Below are positions 1 through 8,984 of a stretch of DNA of 21,708 nucleotides, one piece after another. The stretch is from Elusimicrobiota bacterium (lineage in GTDB: Bacteria > Elusimicrobiota > Elusimicrobia > UBA1565 > UBA9628). The stretch's first letter is position 1. Each line of letters starts with the position of its first letter. The notes under the pieces were generated by a model that was given only the letters and a program-made list of their open reading frames with translations, searched no databases and was not told the DNA's origin. The position numbers were made by a program, and so were the translations under genes. The stretch is taken from the NCBI GenBank assembly GCA_016194625.1, contig JACQBB010000457.1:1-21708 (forward strand), in the 5' to 3' direction.

Positions 1-1
1 C

Positions 2-610
2 TCGCTGTTCGTGATGGTGTTCGGAGGCGTCGTCGCCTCGAAGGTCTATCATTACTGGAAGGCGCCGCCGGTCGTCGCCGCGCCGCCGCCGCACCACCGC
101 CCGGCGAAGGCCGAGGCCGCCAAGTCCGCCGAGCCGGCGGCGTCCACCGCGACCGTCGCGGTCAAGCCCGCCGAGCCCCCGAAGGCGGCCGAACCCCCGA
201 AGCCCGCGCTGAAGCCGGAGCCGGCCAAGGCCCCGAACCGCGCCGACTCCCCGCGCCCGCCGAAGCCGTCCATGATCACCGAGGCTCCGAAGCCCCGCGC
301 CACGCCCGCCCTGGCCGGGTCCGGCGTCCAGGCCGCCGCCCCGCCGTCCGCCCCCGCGGCCCCCGGGAAGGCCGCGCCCGTCGTCTTCAAGCTCCGCGCG
401 CCGAACGCCCGGTCCGTCCAGCTGGTCGGCGCGTTCATCGTCCACGGGGGCCGCAAGGAGATGACCAAGGACGCGGAGGGGGTCTGGTCGGTGAAGCTCT
501 ACCTGAACCCCGGCCAATACCGCTACTTCTTCTCGGTGGACAAGAAGAAGTCGCTCGACCCCGAGAACCCCCAGTCGGACCGGGGGGCCTCGCTGGTCGC
601 CGTCCCTTAA
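2..610 (+). CDS. Membrane-anchored protein with C-terminal CBM48/AMPK-type glycogen-binding-like domain (5' end outside window)
   Basis: The reading frame is open from the first bases, and a GTG at 11 sits inside what looks like a transmembrane helix (FVMVFGGVVAS), so the true start is probably upstream and this is a 3' fragment. After the helix comes about 100 residues rich in Pro, Ala and Lys, a flexible linker. The last ~75 residues (about 121-199 counted from base 11) have the beta-sandwich pattern of the glycogen-binding/isoamylase N-terminal family: VVFKLRAPNARSVQLVGAF, then GVWSVKLYLNPGQYRYFFSVD and LDPENPQ. The Trp that normally follows GxFNxW in carbohydrate-binding members is not seen (AFIVHGG instead), so sugar binding is doubtful. 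Proteins of this layout are often encoded after a sigma factor as anti-sigma-like proteins, but no upstream gene is visible here. It ends at TAA. Confidence 0.8.
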   Translation, partial: SLFVMVFGGVVASKVYHYWKAPPVVAAPPPHHRPAKAEAAKSAEPAASTATVAVKPAEPPKAAEPPKPALKPEPAKAPNRADSPRPPKPSMITEAPKPRATPALAGSGVQAAAPPSAPAAPGKAAPVVFKLRAPNARSVQLVGAFIVHGGRKEMTKDAEGVWSVKLYLNPGQYRYFFSVDKKKSLDPENPQSDRGASLVAVP

Positions 611-645
611 GTAACCGGGGTCACCTCCGAAGGGGCCGTTCTGTC

Positions 646-674
646 TTGATTTTGTAACACCCCTTCGTTACACT
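646..674 (+). promoter_or_regulatory. Sigma70-like promoter of the kelch/PorV operon with overlapping inverted repeat
   Basis: TTGATT (646-651), 17 bases, TACACT (669-674): four of six matches in each box with ideal spacing, about 33 bases before the ATG at 707. A perfect inverted repeat TGTAAC-N8-GTTACA (653-672) covers the spacer and the start of the -10 box, the position expected for a repressor operator. Promoter identity is inferred from consensus only. Confidence 0.5.
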
Positions 675-706
675 CAGCCCAACGACGGGGGCGGTTCCGT
701 CGGCAC

Positions 707-1064
707 ATGATGCCCAGCTTCCTTAGATTCGCCGGACGCGCGGCCGCGGGACCGATCCTGCTCGCCGTCTTCGCCTGCGTCTCGGCGCGGGAGGCCTCCG
801 CCGGTCCGGCGACGACGCCGCGCTACGCGCACGTGGCCGCGGTCATGGTCGACGGGCGCACGATGGTGGCCGGAGGCATCAGCGGCCTCACCGGCCTGCC
901 GACCGCCACCGTCGAGATCCTGGACACCCTGCACGGCTCGGTGTTCGTGAGCCCGACGCAGAACTCCTTCACGACCTCGATGACCAACGCGCGCTCGTCC
1001 GCGACGATCACGGTCCTGCCCAACGGCAACATCCTGGTCGCCGGCGGCTACGACGGAGCCGCCC
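707..1064 (+). CDS. 5' part of the kelch-FN3 surface protein (signal peptide and first kelch strands), out of frame with the rest
   Basis: ATG at 707 (or 710) opens a frame with a signal peptide: positive start (MMPSFLRFAGR), hydrophobic core (GPILLAVFACV) and likely cleavage after REASA. Two kelch strands follow (MVDGRTMVAGG, LPNGNILVAGG). After GGYDGAA near base 1063 the kelch pattern stops in this frame and resumes one base later in the frame of the next feature, MQIGRIDHTATLL. The open frame that continues to 6025 is Arg/Pro-rich nonsense and is not coding. I read this as the N-terminus of the same gene, separated by an indel. If the break is real, the downstream part lacks an export signal. 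No strong ribosome binding site is seen; a G-rich stretch lies 20 bases upstream. Confidence 0.65.
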
Positions 1065-4000
1065 ATGCAGATCGGGCGCATCGACCACACCGCGACCCTG
1101 CTCAACACCGGCCGGGTGCTGATCTGCGGCGGCGAGAGCGCCTTCGGAACGATCACCGCCCTCTGCGACCTGTTCACGCCGAACGGCAGCACCCGCCCCG
1201 GCGGCGCGGTCTGCGGCGCGGCGGGAGGCTGCTTCGACCCGACCTCCAGCCTCCTGCTCGGCCGCGCGCGGCACACCTCGACCTTGCTCAACGACGGGAC
1301 GGTGTGGATCGCCGGCGGCTGGAACCAGACGGTGCCCAGCGGCGGCTGGGTCGTCACCACCGAACGCTACAACCCCGCGACGGGCAACTGGCAGGCGGCC
1401 CAGCCGCTGAACGTGGCACGCGCCTACCACACCGCGACCGCGATGGGCGACGGACGCGTGCTCGTCGTCGGCGGCTTCAACGGCCGCAACCTCAAGGACG
1501 CGAACGGCTTCCTGACCTCCCGCGGCATCCTGCAGACCAGCGAGATCTTCGACCCGACCGGCGGCGCGATCGTCCCCGGCCCGCCGATGCAGACGCGCAT
1601 CCACAAGCACGCGGCGGTCCTGCAGGCGGACGGCGAGGTGGCGATCTACGGCGGCTTCGGCAACATCGGCACCACCCACCTGAACACCACCGTCGACCCG
1701 GTCACGCTCTCGCAGATCGCCTGGGTCTCCGGCACCGCCTCGACCAGCAGCGCCAACAACTACACGCACATCCCGTCGACCTCGGGCGCGGGCTCGATCA
1801 ACCTGAACTTCTTCATGGACACGCCCGCCACCGGCTGGATCGTGGACGGCGAGATCGACTTCACCTCCGCGTCCGTCACGCTGTCCGGCGGCTACGCCGA
1901 CTTCGTCACCGCCGACGAGAACAACCCCGCGGTCGGCCTGCGCGCGAGCCTGCAGGGCGTGTACATGGGCTGCGACCCGCAGACCGGCAAGTGCGGCCAG
2001 GTCAAGACGACCCTCCCGCTGTCCCTGCTGAACATGGGCGGCCCCGGCAACCAGGGCGGCTATCACATCGCCTCCCCGAAGGACGCGCAGAACCTGCTGA
2101 CCGCCCCGACGGTCACCGGCTCCCTCACGTTCAACAGCGCCGGCGGCGCGTTCATCGACTACGCCAACGCAAACGGGACGGTCACCAACGGCAACATCAC
2201 CGTCGACGCGCGCCTGGGGCTGAGCTCCCTGGTCGCCAACTGGCAGATCAAAACCATCAACTGCTCGTTCAACCTGTCGGACACGATCTCGTGGTCCCAG
2301 CAGTCCACCTACACCGCGACGCTGACCGGCGGCTCCGCGTCGGTGGCCGGCCCGTTCACGGCCCAGACGTCGGGCAGCGTGGTCTACATCGACATCCCGG
2401 CGATGAACTTCACGGGCGTGACCGGCAACATCATCTACACCGGCGACAACGGCAACGCCCCCGTGAACTCCCCGTACGCGTTCCCGGCGGCCGCGGTCAA
2501 CGTCATGGCCTGCTCGCTCGACTACACCTCCACCGGCATGAACATCGGCGGCGGCGTGCTGAAGTTCGACTCCTATTACGCCCTGATCCGCAACATGGTC
2601 TCGAGCGACTACGAGTTCTACACCCCGAGCAAGAACCAGTGGGGCTTCGTCCCGGACGGAGGGGGGATCAGCCGCCCCTCGATGCCCGCCGAGGGCGCCG
2701 CCGCCGTCCACCTGCCGGCCGACGACATCCTCACGATCGGAGGCCGCACGTGCGGCGCGAACTGCGGCTCGTTCATCGCCGCCACCTCGGGCGTCGGCCG
2801 CCAGGACTGGGGCCTGATGACCGACGGCAACAACTTCGCCGCCGGCTCCGCCGTCGACAACGCGCACGCCTATCACAGCGCGAACCTCCTCAACGACGGG
2901 ACGATCCTGATCGCCGGCGGCACCGACGGCTCCTACGTCCTGCCGTACGCCGAGATCTTCGACCCCGTCACGCAGGTCTTCGTCTCGACCGGGCTCGTGA
3001 TGCACACCGCGCGCCAGCAGCACTCGGCCAACCTCCTGCCCAACGGGCGCGTCCTGCTGGCCGGCGGCTTCGCGACGACGGCGTTCAGCACGGGCCCGAC
3101 GAACGCCGCCGAGATCTACTACCCGGACACCCGGCTGTTCCTCAACACCAGCGTGATGATCTCCTCGCACAGCCAGCACGCGGCGGTCGGCCTGCCGAAC
3201 GGCAACGTCTTCATCGCCGGCGGCTACGACAACGGGACGAACGTCACCAACGTCGCCGAGGTGTACTACGCGACCTCCGGCGCCTGGGGCCGGCTGACGA
3301 ACATGCCCACCAACCGCGCCATCGCGCCGGCGGTCCAGCTCAACGACGGGCGCATCCTGATCTGCGGCGGCATCAACTCCTCGGGCATCCTCGGCTCCTG
3401 CGACGCGTACAACCCGACGACCGACGTGTGGAACGTCCCCGCGCCCGTGAGCATGCCGACCACGCTGCAGGGCCACACGATGACCCTGATGCCCGACGGC
3501 ACCGTGCTGGTCGCCGGCGGCAACGACGGCTTCGGCGAGACGAACTCCAGCTACCTGTACGACCCGGTGGGGAACTCCTGGAGCACCGTGAACCCGCTGA
3601 TCAGCGCGCGCTTCGGACACTCGGCGACGCTGCTGCCCAACGGCACGGTGATGATCTCCGGCGGCGTCCAGCAGGTGGCGCCGTTCCCGGGCTCGTCGGC
3701 GAACGCGCTGCGCACCGTGGAGTTCTACCATCCGTTCGTCGCGGCCTGGAGCGACAGCAGCGGCACCCTCAAGTTCAACATCGGGGCGCGCAGCTTCCAC
3801 ACCGCCACGCTCGCCCCGGACGGGAACGTCTACTTCTTCGGCGGCGCCAACGGCAGCATCGGCGCCGGCCAGAACACCGCGTTCTACACGAAGTACGAGA
3901 CCGACTACTTCACCTCGTTCCCCGACGGGCGCGGGCGCATCACCCCGAGCGTGCGCCAGTCCACGATCACCTCGACGACCGCTTCGCCGTTCCTGCCGGG

Positions 4001-6410
4001 CACCAACTTCAACGCGACCGGCCTGCGCTTCCGCGGCGCCACCGAAGGCAGCGGCGGCGGCTCCGCGTCCGCCAACTCGTCGTTCAACTACCCGCGCCTG
4101 CTCCTGCAGAAGATCGACGGCGGCGGCAGCAGCGCCGCCGAGAGCAGCTCCGGCTTCATCGCCGACCTCACCTCCGAGATCCCGCTGAACCCCGCGAACC
4201 TGTCCACCCTGGACACCAGCCTGACGGTCGCGCTGCCGGCGACGAACGCCGGCCTGCCGTACGGCTGGTACATGACCTGGGTGGGCAACAACGACGTGCA
4301 CTCCCTGAAGGCGCCCCTCGTCCAGGTCGGCCCGCCCAAGCCCGTCGCGCCCGTCACGAGCCTGGCCGGCGTCACGCTGAGCACCTCCGTGATCAGCTAC
4401 ACCTGGACCGGCGGCGGCGGCGCCGACGGCTACTCGATCTACTCGGCGACGAACGGCTACTTCCTCGGCGTGCAGCCGGCGTCGGCCCCGTACTTCATGC
4501 AGATGAACCTCCTGCCGAACACGACGGCGGGGATCGTCGTCGCGGGCTACACGATCACGGGCGACGGCCCGCTGACCGCGTCGGCGACGATGTACACGCT
4601 GCCGAACGCGCCGACCAACCTGCACATCTCGTCGGTGACCTTCGACACTCTCGCCCTGCTGTGGGACCCGAACGCCAACCTGCCGGGAACGATCTACGAG
4701 GTGGGGGAGTCGAGCGACGACTTCGCGACCTCGTTCTCCACGCCGGTCCCGTCGATCCTGGGCCTGACCGACACCTCGGTGACGATCACCCAGCTGCAGC
4801 CGAACACGACCTATTACTTCCGCGTCCGCGCCTACAACTCGGCCGGGCTCGCCTCCTCCTGGACCGCGTCCGTCTCGACGCTGACCCGCACCTCGGTCTC
4901 AGGCGTGGCGGGCACGGCCCTCACGCCGAACTCCATCCAATGGAACTGGGTCCCGGCCGGCTCGGTGATCAGCTACAAGGTGTACAACTCGACCAGCGGG
5001 CAGCTGCTCGCCACGACCCCGGGGAACACCTACCTCGACTCGGGCCTCGGCATCGACACCCCGCGCTCGATCTCGGTCACCGCGATCACGCCGGCCGGCG
5101 AGGGCCCGCTCTCGCCGCCGTCCACCGCCTACACGATGGCGGCGGCGCCGGGCTTCGTCCCGCCCGGCCTGACCGGCCTGACCACCGGCAGCTTCACGCT
5201 CCAGTGGGCGCCGAACGGGAACCCCAACGGCATCGACTATCAGGTCCTGCTGATCGACTACTCCAGCCCGACCGTCGCCCAGCTCAGCACCGCCACCACG
5301 AAGGCGTTCACCTACGCCTACGGCGGCCTGTTCTCCGCGACCCAGTACGCGGTCTACATCTACGGCGTCAACGGCGACGGCATCCTCTCGACGCCGCTGG
5401 TCATCGGCAGCACCTGGACGCTGTCCCGCACGCCGTCCAACCTGACGATCACGGGGACCAACCCGATCTCCGTCTCCGCCCAGTGGAACACGAACCAGAT
5501 CTCGACGAACGCCTACTACCAGGTCAACTACTCGAGCGACAACTTCGTCAACGACGTCTCGACGGCCATCGCCCTCTCCGCCAAGTACACCGGCTCGACC
5601 GTCACGATCACGAGTCTGCTGACCTCGACCACCTACTGGCTGCGCGTGATGGCGGTGAACGCGAACGGCCAGCCGACCCCGTTCTCGAACGTGGTCGCGA
5701 CGATCACCTTCAACGGCGGCGCGCCGCTGGGCTCGGTCGCCGGCGTCGTCAGCGCCCTGAACCCGTCGGTGTTCTCCGGGAACCTCGGCAACGGCCGCAC
5801 GGTCCAGATCCGTTCGCCCGGCGGCTCCTTCCCGACGGACACGACGGTCATCATCTCGTCCTACGACGCGACCGTCCCGCTGTGCCCCGGCGGCATCAAC
5901 GTGGCCTTCGCCATCTACGACACCCCCGCGCTCCAACCGACCTCGCCGATCTTCTTCACCGCGTCCTACCTCCCGGCCGAGCTCGGGGCCGTGCCGACCT
6001 CGCGGATCTCGCTCCAGCGCTATGACCCGGCCGACAAGACCTGCGTGCCGCTGAAGACGACCTTCGACGCCGCGTCGAGCCGCTTCACGGCCCAGCTGAA
6101 CCACTTCTCGCTGTATCAGCTCGTCGCGGTGCCGCTGGCGACCGACACGGGCTCGCTGCGCATCTTCCCGAATCCCTATCGCGCCGCCACCGACAGCTAC
6201 ATCACCTTCGACAACGTCCCGCCCGCCTCTCGCGTCCGCGTGACCACCCTGCGCGGCGAGACCGTGCTGGACGCGGTCGCCGACGGGACCGGCCTGCTCA
6301 CCTGGAACGCGTCGAACGGCGCCGGGCGCTCGCTGGCCAGCGGCCTGTACCTCGTCATCGTCGAGTCCGGCGGCTCCAAGAAGATCTCGAAGCTGGCGGT
6401 GGTCCGATGA
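1065..6410 (+). CDS. Giant kelch-repeat / fibronectin type III surface protein with C-terminal type IX-like sorting domain
   Basis: 1781 codons from ATG 1065; probably the body of the gene begun at 707. In order: four kelch strands (for example LLNTGRVLICGG) to about residue 210; a non-kelch beta-rich insert of about 300 residues (235-525) with several Cys; eight more kelch strands (for example LLNDGTILIAGG, LMPDGTVLVAGG) to about 935; an Ig/early-set-like segment (950-1090) as follows galactose-oxidase propellers; about five FN3 domains (1090-1550, with NTTYYFRVRAYNSAG and STTYWLRVMAVNANG); a ZU5-like segment (1556-1690, ending LNHFSLYQLV); and a C-terminal module (1696-1781) with FPNPYRA, LTWNASNGAG, LASGLYLVIV and KISKLAVVR, typical of FlgD-Ig/type IX sorting domains. 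This suggests secretion across the outer membrane and display at the surface. Its stop overlaps the PorV-like start (ATGA). Substrate or enzymatic role is unknown. Confidence 0.85.
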   Translation: MQIGRIDHTATLLNTGRVLICGGESAFGTITALCDLFTPNGSTRPGGAVCGAAGGCFDPTSSLLLGRARHTSTLLNDGTVWIAGGWNQTVPSGGWVVTTERYNPATGNWQAAQPLNVARAYHTATAMGDGRVLVVGGFNGRNLKDANGFLTSRGILQTSEIFDPTGGAIVPGPPMQTRIHKHAAVLQADGEVAIYGGFGNIGTTHLNTTVDPVTLSQIAWVSGTASTSSANNYTHIPSTSGAGSINLNFFMDTPATGWIVDGEIDFTSASVTLSGGYADFVTADENNPAVGLRASLQGVYMGCDPQTGKCGQVKTTLPLSLLNMGGPGNQGGYHIASPKDAQNLLTAPTVTGSLTFNSAGGAFIDYANANGTVTNGNITVDARLGLSSLVANWQIKTINCSFNLSDTISWSQQSTYTATLTGGSASVAGPFTAQTSGSVVYIDIPAMNFTGVTGNIIYTGDNGNAPVNSPYAFPAAAVNVMACSLDYTSTGMNIGGGVLKFDSYYALIRNMVSSDYEFYTPSKNQWGFVPDGGGISRPSMPAEGAAAVHLPADDILTIGGRTCGANCGSFIAATSGVGRQDWGLMTDGNNFAAGSAVDNAHAYHSANLLNDGTILIAGGTDGSYVLPYAEIFDPVTQVFVSTGLVMHTARQQHSANLLPNGRVLLAGGFATTAFSTGPTNAAEIYYPDTRLFLNTSVMISSHSQHAAVGLPNGNVFIAGGYDNGTNVTNVAEVYYATSGAWGRLTNMPTNRAIAPAVQLNDGRILICGGINSSGILGSCDAYNPTTDVWNVPAPVSMPTTLQGHTMTLMPDGTVLVAGGNDGFGETNSSYLYDPVGNSWSTVNPLISARFGHSATLLPNGTVMISGGVQQVAPFPGSSANALRTVEFYHPFVAAWSDSSGTLKFNIGARSFHTATLAPDGNVYFFGGANGSIGAGQNTAFYTKYETDYFTSFPDGRGRITPSVRQSTITSTTASPFLPGTNFNATGLRFRGATEGSGGGSASANSSFNYPRLLLQKIDGGGSSAAESSSGFIADLTSEIPLNPANLSTLDTSLTVALPATNAGLPYGWYMTWVGNNDVHSLKAPLVQVGPPKPVAPVTSLAGVTLSTSVISYTWTGGGGADGYSIYSATNGYFLGVQPASAPYFMQMNLLPNTTAGIVVAGYTITGDGPLTASATMYTLPNAPTNLHISSVTFDTLALLWDPNANLPGTIYEVGESSDDFATSFSTPVPSILGLTDTSVTITQLQPNTTYYFRVRAYNSAGLASSWTASVSTLTRTSVSGVAGTALTPNSIQWNWVPAGSVISYKVYNSTSGQLLATTPGNTYLDSGLGIDTPRSISVTAITPAGEGPLSPPSTAYTMAAAPGFVPPGLTGLTTGSFTLQWAPNGNPNGIDYQVLLIDYSSPTVAQLSTATTKAFTYAYGGLFSATQYAVYIYGVNGDGILSTPLVIGSTWTLSRTPSNLTITGTNPISVSAQWNTNQISTNAYYQVNYSSDNFVNDVSTAIALSAKYTGSTVTITSLLTSTTYWLRVMAVNANGQPTPFSNVVATITFNGGAPLGSVAGVVSALNPSVFSGNLGNGRTVQIRSPGGSFPTDTTVIISSYDATVPLCPGGINVAFAIYDTPALQPTSPIFFTASYLPAELGAVPTSRISLQRYDPADKTCVPLKTTFDAASSRFTAQLNHFSLYQLVAVPLATDTGSLRIFPNPYRAATDSYITFDNVPPASRVRVTTLRGETVLDAVADGTGLLTWNASNGAGRSLASGLYLVIVESGGSKKISKLAVVR

Positions 6411-7396
6411 GGAGCCCGCGCGCCGCCGTCCTCGTCCTCCTCGCGGCCTCGGTCCCGGCCGGGGCGGTGGACTTCGGCCGCGCGGCCGTCGGCACCACGG
6501 GCTCCGAGTTCCTGCTGATGGACGTGAGCGCCCGCGGCATCGCGATGGGCGGGGCGATGGCCGCCGTCAGCGACGACGCCTCCTCGGTCTACTGGAACCC
6601 GGCGGGCCTGGCTCAGGTCCCGCGCATGTCCGCCACCTTCATGCACGCGCAGTACGTCGCCGACATCTCCTACGACGCCGGCTCCTACGCCGCCCGCATC
6701 AACGACGCCTCCGTCATCGGCGCGGGCGTGCGCTACCTGGACGGCGGCTCGATCGCGCAGACGGACATCAACGGCGTGGGCCGCGGCACCTTCCACCCGC
6801 GCTCCTACGTGGGGGAATTGGGGTGGGGCCAGTCGGTGTACGACCTGTCCGACAGCGAGATGGACGTGGCGATGGGCGTCACCGCGCGCGCGATCCGCAC
6901 CGACCTGGGCCTGAAGACGGCGAACGCCTACGGCGCCGACTTCGGCATCCAGTCCCGCTTCTACACCGCGACGATCCCGTACGACGTCGCCGCGGTCGTG
7001 CAGAACGTCGGCGTCGGCGCGAAGTTCGACCAGGTCCGCGACACCCTGCCGGTGCGCATCCGCCTGGGCGGAGCCGTGAGGCCGTTCAAGCCCTTGACGC
7101 TGACGGCCGAGGCCATCGCCCCGATCAACGACGCGCCGTACGGCGCCGCCGGCGCCGAGTGGGGCGTCGAGGTCGAGCGCGACATCAAGGGCTACGCGCG
7201 CGCCGGCTTCAACAGCCTGACGATGGAGTCGCTGGGCATCGGCTCGTGCCTGAGCCTGGGTTTCGGCGTCAAGCTGACCAACATCAGCTTCGACTACGCG
7301 TTCGTCCCGATGGGCGCGCTGGGCACCGCGACCCACCGGGTCTCGCTGAGCTTCAACCTGCCGGCGAAGGTCTCGCGCCGCTACCGCGAAAGGTAA
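6407..7396 (+). CDS. PorV/PorQ family outer-membrane beta-barrel protein
   Basis: 329 residues. The signal peptide is MRSPRAAVLVLLAASVPAGA, cleaved before VDF. The segment SARGIAMGGAMAAVSDDASS followed by VYWNPAGLAQVP is the hallmark N-terminus of the PorV/PorQ (UPF0164, FadL-like) family. The remainder alternates aromatic and polar residues in beta strands, as in an outer-membrane barrel, and ends in a strand (HRVSLSFNLPAKV). In Bacteroidetes, PorV shuttles type IX secretion cargo to the attachment complex. Here the gene overlaps by four bases (ATGA) a giant protein with a type IX-like sorting domain, so co-translation and a cargo-carrier relation are likely by inference. Other parts of a type IX machine are not in the window. 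Confidence 0.85.
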   Translation: MRSPRAAVLVLLAASVPAGAVDFGRAAVGTTGSEFLLMDVSARGIAMGGAMAAVSDDASSVYWNPAGLAQVPRMSATFMHAQYVADISYDAGSYAARINDASVIGAGVRYLDGGSIAQTDINGVGRGTFHPRSYVGELGWGQSVYDLSDSEMDVAMGVTARAIRTDLGLKTANAYGADFGIQSRFYTATIPYDVAAVVQNVGVGAKFDQVRDTLPVRIRLGGAVRPFKPLTLTAEAIAPINDAPYGAAGAEWGVEVERDIKGYARAGFNSLTMESLGIGSCLSLGFGVKLTNISFDYAFVPMGALGTATHRVSLSFNLPAKVSRRYRER

Positions 7397-7406
7397 GGAC
7401 CCCTCC

Positions 7407-8984
7407 ATGGACCCCCTCGAACCCGAACCCAAGCGCCCCGTCCCGCCGGCCCCGCCGCGCCCCGAGTGGCTGCAGCCCGCGCCGGCCGCGCCGCGCGCCC
7501 CGGGCGTGACGCCGATGATGGACTTCTTCCAGCGCCGCGTCGAGGCGCTGGAGCGGGAGCTCCAGCTCGAGCGCGAGCGCGCCGCCGCCGCGCAAGGGCT
7601 CCTGTCCCAGCAGGAGACGCTGCGCGGCGAGGTGGACTCCCAGCTCAAGGCGCTGACCGACCAGATCCGGCGCGAGAAGGCCGAGCGGGAGAGCGACGAG
7701 ACGCGCTCGCACGCGCGCGGCCGCATCGAGTCGCTCGAGAAGCGGCTCGACGAGATGAACGCCACCTTCACGACCCTGCTGAAGGAGGCCGTCACCGGCC
7801 GCGGCGAAGGCCCGTCGGCCGGCGCGCTGGCCGCGGAGCTCGCCGCGTTCCGCGGCGCGCTGAAGGACTCGATGGACGGCGTCGCGCGCTGGCGGGGGGA
7901 GCTGCGCGAGCTGGCGACCCTGGTGCCGCAGGTGCAGGGCCTGGCCGAGCGCCTGCCCGCCGACGAGAAGGCCTTCGAGGAGAGCGTCGGCCGCCGCCTC
8001 GACGAGTTCGCCGCCCGCATGGCGCGCACGATGGAGGACTGGAAGCGCGCGCAGGAGACCGCGCGCTCCTCCGCCGACGAGCGCGCCGAGGCCGACGCGC
8101 GCGAGCGCTCCGAGCTCGCCCGCGCGTGGGAGACGCAGGCCCGCTCGCTGCGCGAGGAGTCGTTCAAGGACCGCGTCGCCCGCGAGGCCGAGGTCTCGCG
8201 CCAGGTCGGCGAGCTGGCCGCGCGCCTGGCCGAGATGGCCGCCGCGCAGGACGGCGCCGTCCGCGGCCACGACGCGGTGCGCGAGGGATTGGACCGCGTG
8301 ATCGCGATCCTGACCGCGACGCCGAAGGCCAAGGACGCCGTCATCCAAGAGCTCGAGGCCGAGAAGGCCGAGCTGCTCAAGGTCCTGCGCGACCGCCAAG
8401 AAGCCCTGCGCCGCGTGGCCGACGAGCGCCGCGACGTCGAGAAGTCGCTGGGCGACTCGCTGGTGAAGGCCCTCGGCCAGCTCGAGGAGGAGCGCGCGAA
8501 GACGCGCGCCGCCCAAGCCCGCGCCGACGAGCGCGTCGCCGACGTCGAGGCGCTGAAGGCCCGCGTCGAGATGCTGGAGCGCTCGGTCGCCGAGCGCGAC
8601 GAGCGCCTGCGCCTGGCCGCCGCGGGGCGCGACGAGCTGGTCAAGGCGCTGGTCGCGGAGTCCGAGAAGGTCCGCAAGGCCGTCGAGGAGCGCCGCGGCT
8701 CCGACGACGCCGCGGAGTCGGCGCTGATCGAGCTGCGCCGCCGCCTCGACGAGGAGGCCGCGCGCCGCGCGGCCGCCGAGGGCGCGGCCGTGGACTCGCG
8801 CGCGCAGATGACCGCGCTCGCCGAGCAGAGCGCCCGCGCGTTCACCGAGCGCGACGCCGTGCTCGCCCGCTTCTCGCAGTGGGAGAAGGAGCGCCAGACG
8901 CTCCTCGAGGCCCTGCGCAAGAAGGACGAGATGATCGCGCTGCTGTCGGCGACCTTCCAAGGCGCCCTCAAGAAGATCGGCTGA
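7407..8984 (+). CDS. Long cytoplasmic coiled-coil protein, function unknown
   Basis: 525 residues starting at ATG 7407, preceded by AGGTAAGGA (7391-7399), a good ribosome binding site that also spans the PorV stop. The first ~35 residues are Pro-rich (PKRPVPPAPPRPEWLQP). The rest is almost wholly charged Glu/Arg/Ala/Leu heptads, predicted coiled coil from about 40 to 520, with a less charged break near 270-310 (VIAILTATPKAKD). No signal peptide, membrane helix or enzymatic motif is seen. It resembles SMC/TolA-type rods only in composition. Being third in the kelch-PorV operon hints at a structural or assembly role, but that is guilt by association. Confidence 0.8.
   Translation: MDPLEPEPKRPVPPAPPRPEWLQPAPAAPRAPGVTPMMDFFQRRVEALERELQLERERAAAAQGLLSQQETLRGEVDSQLKALTDQIRREKAERESDETRSHARGRIESLEKRLDEMNATFTTLLKEAVTGRGEGPSAGALAAELAAFRGALKDSMDGVARWRGELRELATLVPQVQGLAERLPADEKAFEESVGRRLDEFAARMARTMEDWKRAQETARSSADERAEADARERSELARAWETQARSLREESFKDRVAREAEVSRQVGELAARLAEMAAAQDGAVRGHDAVREGLDRVIAILTATPKAKDAVIQELEAEKAELLKVLRDRQEALRRVADERRDVEKSLGDSLVKALGQLEEERAKTRAAQARADERVADVEALKARVEMLERSVAERDERLRLAAAGRDELVKALVAESEKVRKAVEERRGSDDAAESALIELRRRLDEEAARRAAAEGAAVDSRAQMTALAEQSARAFTERDAVLARFSQWEKERQTLLEALRKKDEMIALLSATFQGALKKIG

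Noticed and set aside
1050..1070. Programmed ribosomal frameshift in the kelch gene
   Set aside because: No slippery heptamer or downstream structure is evident, and about 21 residues of the blade are missing, which frameshifting alone would not explain.
1008..4625. Very long minus-strand open frame opposite the kelch gene
   Set aside because: Its translation is Arg/Val/Gly/Asp-rich without domain pattern, while the plus strand shows clear kelch and FN3 repeats. Long antisense frames are expected in such GC-rich sequence.
1064..6025. Continuation of the 707 frame to 6025 as a single 1772-residue protein
   Set aside because: Beyond about base 1064 it turns into Arg/Pro/His-rich nonsense, whereas the neighbouring frame carries the conserved repeats.
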